The notes beneath the pieces were generated by a model. The model worked only from the letters and a program-made list of their open reading frames with translations, was not told the DNA's origin and ran no database searches. The position numbers were made by a program, and so were the translations under genes. Positions 35,474 to 47,187 of a DNA stretch of 64,000 bases are shown in pieces. The DNA lies in contig NC_081415.1 of assembly GCF_030272615.1 (NCBI RefSeq), positions 603,405,644 through 603,469,643 of the forward strand, written 5' to 3'. Numbering within the stretch: the first letter of the stretch is position 1; the number at the start of each line of letters is the position of its first letter. This stretch comes from Cryptomeria japonica (lineage: Eukaryota; Streptophyta; Pinopsida; Cupressales; Cupressaceae).

Positions 35474-36940
35474 CTAAGAAATAGAAGAAGAGATGAGAGC
35501 CAGGTCTATTCCAAGTGTCTTGAACCTGCTCTCCTCCACCGATGTAGCTTCAGATACTGGTTGATCTGCCCATTTCACTAAGTGCTCCATGTAGACCTGG
35601 TTTCTAGTAGACTCCTTCACCCTTGATTCCAAGATCTCCTCTACTTTAGGCTTCTTCACTTGAGGTAAGGTGTTTACATCCAAGTCTTGTAATACCTTGG
35701 CTTGGTTCTCAGTCTACTCTGCTATCTCTCCCTTGTACATTACCAGATCAACAACATTGAAGACTAGTGATATAGCTAAATATGAAGGTAAATCCCTTTA
35801 TAGGCATTCTCACCATATTTTTTCAGAATTTCACAAGGTCCTACCCTCTTCATCTATAGTTTGGTAGGCTTACCACTTTGCATCCTTGCTTTGCTCAAAT
35901 GGACCATCACATAGTCACCCACCTTGAACTGAACTTCCCTTCTTTTCTCATCCAGTTTGGCTTTTAGTTTTTGAGTGGATTCAAGGATGGCCTTCTTAAC
36001 CTACTCTTGTACTTCCTTGATGGTTTGAGTGAAGTCATCTTCTTTCCCACTCTTCATCTCCAAAGTACCAAGGTCTCTTAACTCACATACTCCCCTTGGA
36101 TGTCTGCCATATACAATCTCAAAGGGACTTCTACTAGTAGTCCTATTCACACTGTCATTATATGCATACTCTACTTGAGGAATTATTAGGTCCCATGTCT
36201 GACCATACTCCTTAGTTAAACACCTCAACAAGTTGCCTAACACCCTATTGATGACTTCAGTTTGACCATCTGTTTGTGGATGGTAAGCTGAGCTAAATGA
36301 CAAGTTAGTTCCTAGTCTCCTCCATAATGTCTGCCAAAAATGACCCATGAACTTGTTGTCCCTATCTGAAATAATGCTTAAAGGGAGTCCATGAATCCTA
36401 ACAATCTCTTTGAAGAAGAGATGTGCAACATAGCTAGCATCATGTGTAGTCTTACATGGTATGAAATGGCTCATCTTGGAGAATATATCTACTACCAAAT
36501 AGATGTTGTCCATATTTGTTTTTGTCTTGGGAAGTCCTACTACAAATTCCATTCTTATACATTCCCAAGGTCTATTAGGGACCGGCATTGCTTGATCCCC
36601 CTTTTTCTCTTTGGCATACACCACACTGTTCTACATATCTTTTCACATCCCTTGGCATCTTTGGCCAATAGCAGTACCTCTGTACTAAGCCTAGGGTCTT
36701 ATTAATCCCAAAGTGTCCACTCAAACTACCATTATGTTTCTCTTGGATGAGGTTCTCCCTCACAGATCCTCTTGGTACACACAACTGGTTACCCTTGAAC
36801 AAGAGACCATTTTGGAGAGTGTAATTTGCATACTCACCATGGAAATGGTTCTCAAACTCCTTGCAAACCTTGTAAGCTAATGAGAAGTCTTCATCTCCTT
36901 CATAGAGGTCTTTGAAACCTTCTATTCCTATGCTCTGCAA
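35474..36940 (-). pseudogene. Integrase with C-terminal chromodomain, element F
   Basis: The zinc-binding domain is at 36610-36800 (HNGSLSGHFG, YWPKMPRDVKRYVEQCGVCQ). The core is at 36001-36560: the first catalytic residue is Glu, not Asp (WECIRMEFVVGLP); the second Asp (IISDRDNKF) and the Glu (HPQTDGQTEVINRV) are present. The C-terminal GPY-type region is at about 35830-35960 (FKVGDYVMVHLSKARM, MKRVGPCEILKKYG). A chromodomain is at 35474-35683 (PKVEEILESRVKES, YMEHLVKWADQPVSEAT). Chromodomains steer insertion toward marked heterochromatin. Two frameshifts, near 36600 and between 35683 and 36001, plus stops break the frame. Confidence 0.85.
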
Positions 36941-38548
36941 CTATAACTCTTGAACTGTCAACAACTTCCTGCTCAATGCATCTGCCACCTTGTTAAGTTG
37001 CCCCTTCTTATGCTTGATGGTGAAGGTGAAGGATTGGAGATATTCCATCCATTTCAGATGTCTATTGCTTAGCTTCTCTTGAGTATTGATGTAACTCAAT
37101 GCCTGATTGTCTGTGAACACTACAAATTCTTTTGGAAGTAGGTAATGCCTCCATTTTTTTAGAGACTACACTAATGCATACAACTCAAGGTCATAGGCTA
37201 AGTACTTCTTCTTTGCTTCATTAAGTTTCTCACTGAAAAATGCCACAGGTCTTCCCTCTTGACTCAATACACCACCTACTACAATTCCATTTGCATCACA
37301 CTCCAAAGTGAACATCTTATCAAACGTATGTAGGAGAAGGATAGGTTTTGTGGCTACTTCTTGCTTCAACATTTGAAATGCTTTGTCAGCCTGCTCTATC
37401 CATTTAAAATTAGTTTTAAGGCCTCCCTTAATGGTGTCAAGAACTGGTGCACATATACCACTGAAGTTCCTCACAAACTTCCTATAGAATTGGGCTAATC
37501 CATGGAAACTTCTAACTTCAGTCCCTGTTTTAGGTGCAGGCCAATTCAAAATTGCCTCCACTTTGCTTGGATCCATCTTCAAGGTTTCCTTAGACACCAC
37601 AAATCCTAAGTAAACCAACTCTAGCTTCAAGAAGTCACACTTCTCTAGGTTGATGGATAGCTTCTCCTCATGCAACCTCTCTAAGACTAACCTCAAATGC
37701 TCAAGGTGCTCCTCTTTGGTTTTGCTATAGATGAGAATGTCATCTAGGTACACCACCACAAATCTGCCTATGAAATCCTTCAACACTTCATTCATCAACC
37801 TCATGAAGTTGCTTGGAGCACTGGTGAGTCCAAATGGCATTTCAAGCCATTCATACAATCCCTCTGTGGTTTTGAACGTAGTCTTCCACTCATCACCCTC
37901 CTTAATTCTTATTTGGTAATAACCACTTTTAAGGTCTAGCTTGGTAAAATACATAGCCCCTCCTAAACAGTCCATTAGATCCTCTATTCTAGGAATAGGA
38001 AACCTATACCTTATGGTGATCCTATTGATTTCTCTTGATTCAATGCAAAGTCTCCACTTACCTCCCTTTTTTGATGCTAGCACTACCGGGACTGTACATG
38101 GGATGATGCTCTTCTTAATCAGTCCTTGTTCCAATAACTCATGCACTTGCCTTGCTACCTCCTTATTCTGATCAGGTGTGAGCATATTTGCAGCCTTGTT
38201 AGGTAAAGATGCATCGGGAACAAAGTCTATTTGATGACTTATAGACCTTCTAGGTGGGAGTGTTGTAGGTATTCCATCACTCACTATATCCTTATGCTCT
38301 TGCAACATTTGCTTTACCTCCTTGGGCACTTCTGCCTGCAACTTGTCTTCTTCCTTCTTTGGTTTCACAAAAATGGCACACTTCACTATTTCCTCCTCAT
38401 GTAGCAAGTTCAAAAACTCTTTACCGGTAGCCATTAAAACACTAGGTGTTCTTGAAGTTCCCTCTTCATTCTCTATCAAAGACTGAATCTTGAAGGTCTT
38501 GCTATCCTTCTTAAAGGAAATGGAGTTCTCCTCTCCATCATAGATCAC
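36941..38548 (-). pseudogene. Reverse transcriptase and RNase H of element F
   Basis: A 460-codon segment (37166-38548) is open through the complete RT: LEQGLIKKSIIPCTVPVVLA, KKGGKWRLCIESREIN, YFTKLDLKSGYYQI and the intact active site VVVYLDDILIYSK at about 37740. RNase H starts in the same segment (FTLECDANGIVVGGVLSQ) and continues past one stop (ALV-stop) to FVVFTDNQALSYI and VADALSRKL at about 36980-37110. The catalytic Asp residues of RT are all present. This is the best-preserved enzyme region of the window. Confidence 0.9.
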
Positions 38549-40049
38549 CTACCTATCAAATTTCCAGGGTCTTCCTAGCAATAAGTGACATGCATCCATA
38601 GGTAACACATCACAAAGGATCTTATCCTTGTATCCTCCAATAGAAAACTCTACCCAAGTCTGCTCAGTGACTAGCACACTCTGCTCATGATTCAACCATG
38701 TCACCTTGTATGGGTTAGTGTGGGGTATCCTTGTGAGTTTTAGCTTCCTAACTGCCCTTCTTATATGATATTGTCAGTTGAGCCTGAATCAACTATCACC
38801 TTGCAAACTTTACCAAGAATCTTGCATCTCACCCTAAACAATGCTCTCATATGCTTAGGTTCATTCTTCTCTGGCTATCTTATCAAGACCCTATTGAACA
38901 TCAGATTTTCTCCAATCTTTGATTCAATATGGTCCACTTCAGGTGTCTTGCTGCTTGAAGAGTCTTCATGTGCATAAGCAATCCTCTTTCCACTATTTGA
39001 TGATGTAGACTTGTCAGGGCATCTATATGTTGGGTGTCCCAATTGTCCACAATTGTAACACTTCATTGTTGCAAAATATTAGTTACCTCTACCGGTACCT
39101 CACCCCTACTTTAACTAACTTGTGAACCTCTTCCTCTAGAATGTCCTCCTCTAGGATTGGTTTCACTCCCATGTGCAGTCAACTTGGATTCTCCTTGGTT
39201 CCTTTGATCATTTGTCTTGCTTTGATAACCACCTCGGTGATTCACTTGATCTCTACATCTACCTCTACCCCTATTATTGGAGTTTCCTTTCCTTGTGTTC
39301 CTCACTTCTACCTTGGTAGCAAGCTAATGATACTTCTGGATAGTAGTAGGAGTCCATAGGCTTATCTCCTCTTGAATGTTCCACTTTAGGCCACTTAGAT
39401 ACCTAGCCACCTTAATGGATTCATCTTCTTGGACTTTGGACCTAAGACATAGCTTTTGAAACTCTTCATTGTAGGAGGTTACATCAAGATCCTTCTACTT
39501 AAATCCTTGTCTCTTCTTATGAAGTTGGACTTCATAATCCTCTGGGAAGCAGTTCTCCTTAATCTTACCCACCATAGCTTTCCAATTTGCAATAGGTAGC
39601 TTCCCCATACTAACTCTTTCTTCTTCCAGGTACTTCCACCATGTCAAAGCTACTCTGCTTAATCTTGATTTGGCAACTTTAACCTTTTGAGCCTCTGTCA
39701 CTCCTTCACACTCAAAGTGGTTTTCCATGCCCTCAATCCATTCCATAACAATGTCTATGTCCATACATCCACTAAAATGTGGCAATCCTTCAAAGCCCTT
39801 GGTGTTCAAAGCCTTAATAGCCTTTACAAGTGGTTCTTCATTAAACAAGGGATCTAGTTCAAGGATAATATCATCTATGTCTATAGTTTTATTGCCTTTA
39901 CCCTTGGTGCCTTCATCCCAAGGTCCTTGTGTCCTCTAATCCACCACTTCCTGTAGTTTATCCCTTATCTCACTCATAGCTTCTTCAACGAGTCTATTCT
40001 TCTCCTTCTATTCATCCATCTCTCTAGCCAACTCTGCATTAGTGACCAT
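38549..40049 (-). pseudogene. Gag and protease of element F
   Basis: Gag probably starts MVTNAELARE at 40049, 64 bases inside the PBS. The core is at 39495-39848 (FEGLPHFSGCMDIDIVMEW, LSRVALTWWKYLEEE, CFPEDYEVQLHKKRQGF). A Gly/Arg-rich stretch follows at about 39111-39305, then a CCHC knuckle at 39020-39066 (CYNCGQLGHPTYRC), intact. The protease active site VIVDSGSTDNII at about 38770-38805 is intact but is followed at once by a stop. At least two frameshifts separate the parts. Confidence 0.8.
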
Positions 40050-40113
40050 TCTGCTCTCCCCTACTGATTCACCAGTATATAGAGACATACACAATCGAAC
40101 AAGTCTTTTTCTT

Positions 40114-40125
40114 GCTCTGATACCA
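40114..40125 (-). other. Primer-binding site of element F
   Basis: The minus strand reads TGGTATCAGAGC, an exact initiator-Met-tRNA site, three bases from the LTR end. Confidence 0.9.
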
Positions 40126-40128
40126 ATC

Positions 40129-41698
40129 TGATGGGTTGGTGCTTGGGATAGAATAGCCTAGTCTATGCTCTTGGATCCTTTCCTTGGATCACCTGGTGTT
40201 CTCTCCACACCCTAGGGTCTCTAGGACTTCCCTTTTCTTGAGGAATCCCCTGACCATGCCCAATCCACCCACCAATGAGTTGCAATATTGCTCCTAAGGT
40301 CTCACCTACTCATGAGACTCAAAACCCCTTACTATGGCTAAGAAGGGCTAGGCTTGTTCCACACCTTCCAAGGTCTTAGAAAGGTTGTTTCAAGTCTATT
40401 TCATGGTCTATCCACCCATTCATGAGCCCCCAAGAGGTTTCAAGCCTTCAACCCCTTACCGATTTCACTATTTTGTGTTTTTGCCTTCAAATAGGGCTAT
40501 AAGGATTAGGACCAATTAGGCCTCCTAACCGGTTTTCTAGGGCTCCCGCTCACAAATGGTGCACAAACAACCCAAATTCCCAAAATGGACTACCATTCAT
40601 TTGGCAAGGACTCATAGATTTTCTATATTTTAGGCCTCCAAGTGTCCGTACACTGTCCTAGGCAGATTTTAAGGTTTTCAAGGGTTTTTGTGAGGGTTTT
40701 TAGGGTCTGCTTGGGTCACAGTGAGTGTTTTGGTTTTTAGCCACCTTTTTTGGATTGGTGGAGGCTCCTCCTTCACACCAATGATGCTTCACTCACTCCT
40801 CTACACCTCCTCCAAATGATGCACTCTCCACTAACCAACCTTGCTCTCTAAGACCTCTGCAATTTGACCTCTCCTAACCGGGTACTATCTAGTCTCTCCT
40901 AGGAGTGGGTCTTTGCTTGGCCTTCCTACATTTTTAAGGGCTCTTCTTGCATGAGACTATAGTATAGGGTCTTCACTTCCATTCCCCATGGTTTCATGGT
41001 GATTCCACAATGGGGAATGGAGTTATGACTTCATTTGCACAAACTAGTCCAAAACTAGACAGTGAGACTGCAACTTACAAATTATTTACAAACACACTCA
41101 ACCAGTAAACAAAAAGCTAATCTAATCACTCACAATGAATATATATACACCAAAGAAGACATTTCACACAAGTTTTCTCCAAATCAATCCATTAGTTTGC
41201 TCGATAACTTCATTCAAACTGACTGGTAACTCAAAAATAGTCATAGTCAAGTTTTTCTTCCTTGGGCCGTAAAATGTCTGACATCCAACCCTTTAATTTA
41301 GGGTTTGTAAATACTTATACTACCCATACCTTGGTTAGTGTGCCAAAATTAGAGCTCTCCATGCACAACAAGGGTCTATGACCATTTTGGGTGGAAAAGT
41401 TGCTTGACAACTTTTAAAAGTTGTCATGCAACTTTTGCATCTTTTGAGCAACTTTACCATTGTTGCTTTTCATGACTCCTAAGGACATCAACATGCCAAT
41501 AAGGCCTTACATACATTCTAGACACACTCAACCTCTCCTGCACAAGAAATCACAACAAAAACACTAAGGACCTAAAACTAGGACCTAGTCTAGCACACAT
41601 GAGCTCATGGCTCTTATTCATGTACAATGGCTTCTAAAGAAGCATAACACCAACAAGACAAAGAAAGAGAAAGATTTTGGAAGGGTGCTCCTACACCA
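40129..41698 (-). repeat. 5' LTR of element F
   Basis: 1,570 bases with minus-strand termini TGGTGTAGGAG and CAACCCATCA. It is colinear with 33861-35453, with substitutions and a small deletion near 41480 (the CCTAATCCTATTTTGGGCT part of the other copy is missing). Confidence 0.9.
41395..41436. other. Hairpin in the F LTR, 5' copy
   Basis: The arms AAAAGTTGCTTGACAACTT and AAGTTGTCATGCAACTTTT flank a loop that differs from the other LTR (TTAA against TAAA), while the arms are unchanged. Confidence 0.8.
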
Positions 41699-42632
41699 TA
41701 ATCTCTCCCCCTTTAACATCAAATGCCAAAGCAATAAAAATCCCAGATTCATAGATCTTATTACAAAATACCAACTTATGAATTTATCCAACTACTCCCC
41801 CTGAGAAGTATCTCCCCTCATCAAAGCTGAAATAAAGATTTCTCTATTAATTCTACTAGTTGATGACAGTCATCAACTATCTAAGTCTCTACCGGTGGGG
41901 GTATAACCCCAAGCTGCTCTCTGAGATATTCAAAAGTCTCCTTAGGCAAAGGCTTAGTAAAAATATCTGCAATCTGCTCTTTAGTATTCACATAAACCAA
42001 TTTCACTTCTTTTTCTTCAACATCCTCTTTAATAAAATTGAATTTGATAGAAGCATGTTTAGTTTTTGAGTGAAATACCTAATTCTTAGATATATCAATT
42101 GCTACCAAATTATCACAGTAAATAGTTATAGGTTCCTTGCATTTTACCTTTATGTCCTTCAACATTTGCTTAATCCATAATACATGTGTGCAATTAGTTT
42201 CTATTGCAACATATTCTGATTCTGCTATAGATAAAGATGTACAACTTTGTTTCTTGCTCAACTAGGAAATTAATTTGCTGCCAAGAAAAAATGCTCCATC
42301 GGTGGTACTTTTTCAGTTATCTACATCTCCTGCCCAATTTGCATCTGTGTATGCACATAAATCAAAGTTTTCATCTCTAGGATACCATAATCCAAGATTT
42401 GTAGTACCTTGTAGATACTGTAAAATCCTTTTCACTACTGATTCATGATTTTCTTTAGGATTACTTTGAAATCTTGAAACAATACATATTGCATTCATAA
42501 TATCAGGTCTTGTTTGTGTCAAATACAATAAACTTGCTATCATAGACTTGTATCTAGAGAATTAACAGGTGTTGATTCATCCTTCAATGATAATTTATCA
42601 GTTGTAGTCATAGATGTGCTTATCGGTATCAA
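41699..42632 (-). pseudogene. RNase H and RT-end remnant of element E
   Basis: This is the internal remnant of copia element E after its polypurine region. RNase H pieces lie at 42079-42261 (SLSIAESEYVAIETNCTHVL, YCDNLVAIDIS) and 42313-42543 (LYLTQTRPDIMNAI, DLCAYTDANWAGDVDN). CTCAGGGGGAGTAGT-type tracts on the minus strand at about 41795 are upstream polypurine copies. The sequence breaks off at about 42632 in the RT-RNase H connection and passes straight into the middle of an E LTR. Stops and a frameshift are present. Confidence 0.8.
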
Positions 42633-43352
42633 AGCTCACTACTCAATCATAAAATGGGAGTCACACTAACTACAATTGGATGGTTAAATCCAATGATAAT
42701 GTACTGCTCAGAATAGCATCTTCATATGCTGGATCTAGTACCGTTTTAGCTATGTTATGCCTTCTTCAAACCTTCCTTCAATCTTGATCGATGTCTACAT
42801 GTATAGCTTTCCTAATATTCGCATATACCTTATTACAATCCTTTTTCCCAATCCTATATCAATCTCAAAAAATGAGATCTTAAATTTATACCATAACCTA
42901 AGACCAAATGAGTAGGTTGGCTCACTTTACAATAAAATCAATTACAAATTAATAAATATGTGATGCATCATGTTGACTCAATGCATTTACAATAGTAACA
43001 AATCATCTTCATGATGTGTCGTGTTGATCTGGAATAGATATAGTTGCTAGTGCATCACATAGACCTATTTGCCGGTAACAACAAATATGCAAACCCAAAT
43101 AGACCAATGAACAAATTACCAAAGCCAAGTGTTTAAACAATGTTTTCGATATAACCAAGTAATTTCCAAGTCATTCCAAGTGTCGGTGAACAATATAACC
43201 TGTGAGTAAACCAGATATTAGTGACTATGCACAAGTCACTAACATGTTAGTGAACATAATCAAGAATCTCCAAGTGCTGATAAGTGTTGACAGATGTTGA
43301 CAAGTATTGACATCAATGACAAAACCATATCAACATATCCAAAATACCAATA
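42633..43352 (-). repeat. Truncated 5' LTR of element E
   Basis: It aligns with 32963-33681 of the 3' LTR (AGCTCACTACTCAATCA through AATACCAA). The 263 bases that would adjoin the PBS are missing. The outer terminus is AATACCAATA, where the partner has AATACCAACA. Confidence 0.85.
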
Positions 43353-43357
43353 GATAG
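43353..43357. repeat. Target site duplication of E, right copy
   Basis: GATAG, identical to 32695-32699. Confidence 0.85.
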
Positions 43358-43468
43358 CCAAGAATACCCATTCCTTCCCATTGCTGGATCCACTAGTAGA
43401 GCCTTTTGTCGGTTCATCATCTAAATCAGTAATGCCTTACTCATTCGCTATGTAGCATGATTTGTCTT
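43358..43468 (-). pseudogene. Gag-protease linker piece of element H
   Basis: The minus strand encodes KSCYIANE, a stop, GITDLDDE and NGKEWVFLAI, the acidic linker that in copia elements separates the gag knuckle from protease. It continues at 32694 (KEDDPGLEEN) once E is removed, and joins gag at 47188 (KNKKNKD) once J is removed. That places both insertions precisely. Confidence 0.75.
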
Positions 43469-43534
43469 TGTTAGACACAATGCACCACTGAGAGGGGAAG
43501 GGGTTGAATTAGTTGATGAATAATGATGAACAAC

Positions 43535-44925
43535 AAATACCCTAAATGGTACTGAGACAGGGGGTGAATTAGTACATACAAAAAAATTCTCAACAACATA
43601 TCAAGTTAAAACATTGCTAACCAGTTGTCTTCATCACTGAACTTAACCATGGCAATACCGATTAAACACAATAAGACTTCAGATAGCTAAACTAGTAAAA
43701 TTGAATACTTCAAATAACATTCAACACTTGATAACTACTTCACCAATATACTCATGCATGTGTTGTATTAGTAATACCATAACCATTAGCTTTGCATGCA
43801 AATTCACCTAAACAAAGACTACTCAATCATCACATGAAAAATGCACAACTCATGACACACAAATTTTTCATGTGGAAACCCAAATGGGAAAAACCACGGT
43901 GGGGATGAATACCCACAAGATTGTTTTTGAACTCTTTTGAAGCTTGCTCTATTAGGATCCTAGTCTGGTTAAATACTTTACAATAAGGTTATGTTAGAAA
44001 TTGATCCTGTTAAAGATCACCCAGTTAAGGGATGGCTATATACCCTGTTAAAGGTTACCTCGCTAGAGGATTTGAAGAAATCAATGATCTTGAGTCACCT
44101 AATTAGAGGATTTGCAATAACCTTGTTAAAGCTACCTGACAAAGGGATTTTCCTAATGTTGAAATGGTTTGAAGACAATAGGTAAAGCTCTGATCCAATA
44201 GCAACACTACATGCTAAGAAAGATCCTTTTCAACTCCTCTACTCTGTAATCACACTCTGTAGTTTTCCACTCACTGTTCTAGAAAGTATCTTATCACTCA
44301 GATACAAACACAACATTTTCCAACATAAACAATAACAAACATCATCAACCTTATAGACAACAATTAGGTCAATAGGATAAACCCTAAACCCTAAACATTT
44401 TAGGTTTACAATTACAAGTGGTCCAATCTTGACTGTTCAAATACTTTTGCAAAGAATAAAATAATCTCAAACATATCAAAAGTTATTTTGCATCATCCAT
44501 TCTTCACCACATATGGAAATTAGTAACCCATCACGCTCTCTTCACATTCCGCTAAGAAGAATGTTCATTCTCGAGGTAGACTTTTAATGCAATTGATCTT
44601 CACATGCAAGATCCTCAAGGAAATCCTTCACATGCACAAAACTGATGTGGCATCTCGATCTCATCCTTATCTCTTAGCTAACTCATCATAGAATGTCACT
44701 GGATGCATCGCACAAGCTAGATTGCCAAACTGGAAACCCTTGAGCTATGACTACTAACCGGTAGTCACACTTAGTGAAACCCCAACACTGGTCCACTTCA
44801 TCCCTTCATACTAGTTCTCCAAATTGAACATCAATAACAACTTCTTCCAATCTTCATATAGGTTCACGTGCACTTATTGACATCAATGACAACATAATTT
44901 GTCACCACTTCATCATATGCCAACA
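43535..44925 (-). repeat. Inner LTR J1
   Basis: It begins near the block TACTGAGACAGGGGGTGAAT and ends ATGCCAACA at 44925 (TGTTGGCAT on the minus strand). It includes the shared block GGAAACCCAAATGGGAAAAA then CCACGGTGGGG (43873-43904). The end portion matches 1-854. Its exact left terminus and target duplication are unclear. Confidence 0.6.
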
Positions 44926-45147
44926 TCAATGGATCTCAAATCTCTTTTATCTTTCACAAACCTATGTGAGAATACTAGTTGATAGATTCAACTCAATGTA
45001 GGCTTTCTTTTTATGGAGGAGACTAACATAAGTGCAAACACACTCACAAGGGGACATCACATAACACTATCATATACGAGGAAAGCCCCCAGATGAGAAA
45101 AACCTCGGTGAGCAATGTTGCTGGAGTCTATTGCTCCAATCCAACCT

Positions 45148-45280
45148 CCCAATAAAACACAGTTATAAAGTTTAGGGAACCAACCCAAGGAGCACCAACC
45201 CCTACCTAATTTATGGCTACAACCCAAAGGAGCACCAACCCCTAACTTTAGGGCACCAACCCAAGGAACTACAACCTCTG
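45148..45280. repeat. Short imperfect repeats in LTR J
   Basis: Units of the form ACCAACCCAAGGAGCACCAA recur three to four times with variation, within the LTR just after its shared block (45079-45111). Confidence 0.65.
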
Positions 45281-46004
45281 CACCGAGCTACAACTCAGTG
45301 TTCACAATGTAAACATCAAATACATAAGCTGTTATCTTGTTACAAGTGAATCTTGCAACCATCATACACATCTTACTCTATCAGTGAGATACCTTCTCTG
45401 ATTCACCAACTCACTTCTCTATTGCTCTTCACCTACTACTTCTCAGCTAGTAAGCCCTACCAGTTTATCTCTCTTCTGAATTGCTCTCACTCTATCTCTT
45501 CCTTACTGCTCTTCTCTTCACCGATTCAACTCTCTATCAATTCTTTGTTTATCTTCTTTGCAGTTTCCTTCACCTTTTCTCTACCGATATGAACACTACT
45601 AGTTCTTCTTTCCAACTAATTGAAAGTGTCAACTAGGTTCTCTCTCACTCCCTCTCTCTTCATAGATGTTCATTGAGAACTTGGCTAATTTTTTCTTACT
45701 TGCAAAATTCTTTCACTTCACAATAACACAATGATCTTCTATTGAGAAGCAACAAGCATTCTCTTCGGCCCCCACACTTATAGACAGGTTTTCCCTCCAA
45801 AAACCAATTCAAAATCCAGGCGGTTAGGGTTTCCTCACTATCCTCGAGGCAAACCAAATCTAATCAGATCTTGCACGATTTGATCTTTCTGACATCCAAT
45901 TGCACAACTTCGCCATTTTTGCATCTCCTAGATCATGCCTTTCATCTCTAGAGACTTGCTTTTTACCTTAATAGTTGATCCCTTTGTCAATCACGAATGA
46001 AATC

Positions 46005-46205
46005 TCATGTTGATTCCTCCATCACCTTGATCTTCTCAATCGCTCTTAGCTGAGTCATAGTTGTCTTCAAGACCTCGAGCCTCAAACCCCTGCAATAGCT
46101 CTGCAACATGTCTCGTGATTTGAGTGACTTCTCATTAAAGTCGACCAACCCTGCCACAACCCTATTGATGTACATTCCATCTTTATCCACACGCATGTTT
46201 GCCAC
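46005..46205 (-). other. Unrecognised open stretch in LTR J
   Basis: A 66-codon minus-strand frame (starts MANMRVDKDGMYINR) reads like a helical protein end (SYCRGLRLEVLKTTMTQLRA). I do not recognise it, and the flanking sequence is full of stops. It could be a remnant of an LTR-embedded or captured coding sequence, or chance. Confidence 0.2.
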
Positions 46206-47187
46206 ATTGGCTCCATGTAGAATCCATATCGACTAACTACCAGCTTGGTACTTCATGTTGGTCCAAATAGGATCACCGACCAGCCACTCAACCAGTTCCT
46301 CTTTTCTGCCATTTCATTAACCTCGCTGGTATCACACACTATACCAGTAACCTTATCATATTTGCATTTTGCACCTTGCTCATATTACCGATGAGCTTTG
46401 TATACCACTTATCACTCTTGATGATACCAGTCATCATCCTTCACTAGACTCCTTCATCGGTTAGACCATTCTCCTCTGACTATATCGGATCATTTGGTTT
46501 GTTTGAATGACAAAACATATCACTCTTCAGCTGTATCAGCATCTCAGCATGCCTTCTCTGTCGGTCCACTGCATAACCCTGATCTCATGCACTTAAGGCA
46601 TTCCCTCAATTTACCAGTGAATCTAGAGTGATCCTTCAAGTTCTTTCCTTTACCTATTTACTTTTATCCCACCAAACTATAATGCACTTAATACATATAA
46701 GGGATAATCTCCACTTACTTGGTGGAGGAATACCTTGTCATCTTCTCATGTGAGTTCCTTGTTTGTGTAGCATATCTTCAAACAGGCATATGTGAACCAG
46801 TGTGAGCACATACATTGTCAATCATTTCTTCTCATGATGACTGCATCTTCATCTGGTGAGAGTCTTATTGTTCCGCAACCTCACAACATACCAGTGACCT
46901 GTTTAATCTTCTCTTCCAGTGTGGATGTGATTCAGATAACATTCTACCTCTTCATCATAAACAATCACTCAAACACCTCTCTATCTCATCTCACAAATCG
47001 AGCATTAACTTGTGTGCAAGTGACTCCTGAGGTCATCTTTCTTACCTTACCGATATTTTTCAACACAATATGATATCCAAGATATCACATCTTGTACTCC
47101 TTCATAGCAGTATTGCACATACATCTCATCTATTGGTGGTCATCCCATATTGATTGACATTAATGACAACACAATGATGACAATCTT

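Larger units (their letters stand above)
33861..41698 (-). mobile_element. Chromodomain gypsy retrotransposon F
   Basis: F is a full-length 7.8-kb Ty3/gypsy element inserted in E. It has LTRs of 1,593 and 1,570 bases, an initiator-Met PBS, a polypurine tract, and gag-protease-RT-RNase H-integrase-chromodomain in the usual gypsy order. The flanks CAATC (33856-33860) and TAATC (41699-41703) are a target duplication with one mismatch. Its LTR termini match element K. The damage is limited to scattered stops and a few frameshifts, so it is one of the younger elements here. Confidence 0.9.
32700..43352 (-). mobile_element. Copia retrotransposon E inserted in H
   Basis: E is flanked by the perfect 5-base target duplication GATAG (32695-32699 and 43353-43357). 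It has a 3' LTR of 982 bases, a polypurine tract, a remnant of RNase H/RT, and a 5' LTR lacking its inner 263 bases. Gag, protease, integrase, most of RT and the PBS have been deleted. Element F sits inside it. Confidence 0.85.
43469..47182 (-). mobile_element. LTR insertion J in gag of H, with a nested LTR
   Basis: The outer LTR starts TGTTAGACACAATG at 43469 and ends GATGACA at 47182. The flanks GTCTT (43464-43468) and ATCTT (47183-47187) are a probable target duplication with one mismatch, and they fall inside a continuous H gag frame. No PBS, polypurine tract or enzyme domain is visible, so I read it as a solo LTR of about 2.3 kb, interrupted near 43535-44925 by a second LTR. Confidence 0.6.

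Noticed and set aside
36391-36705. Plus-strand frame over the F integrase
   Set aside because: It is a shadow of the integrase core on the minus strand, with no independent support.
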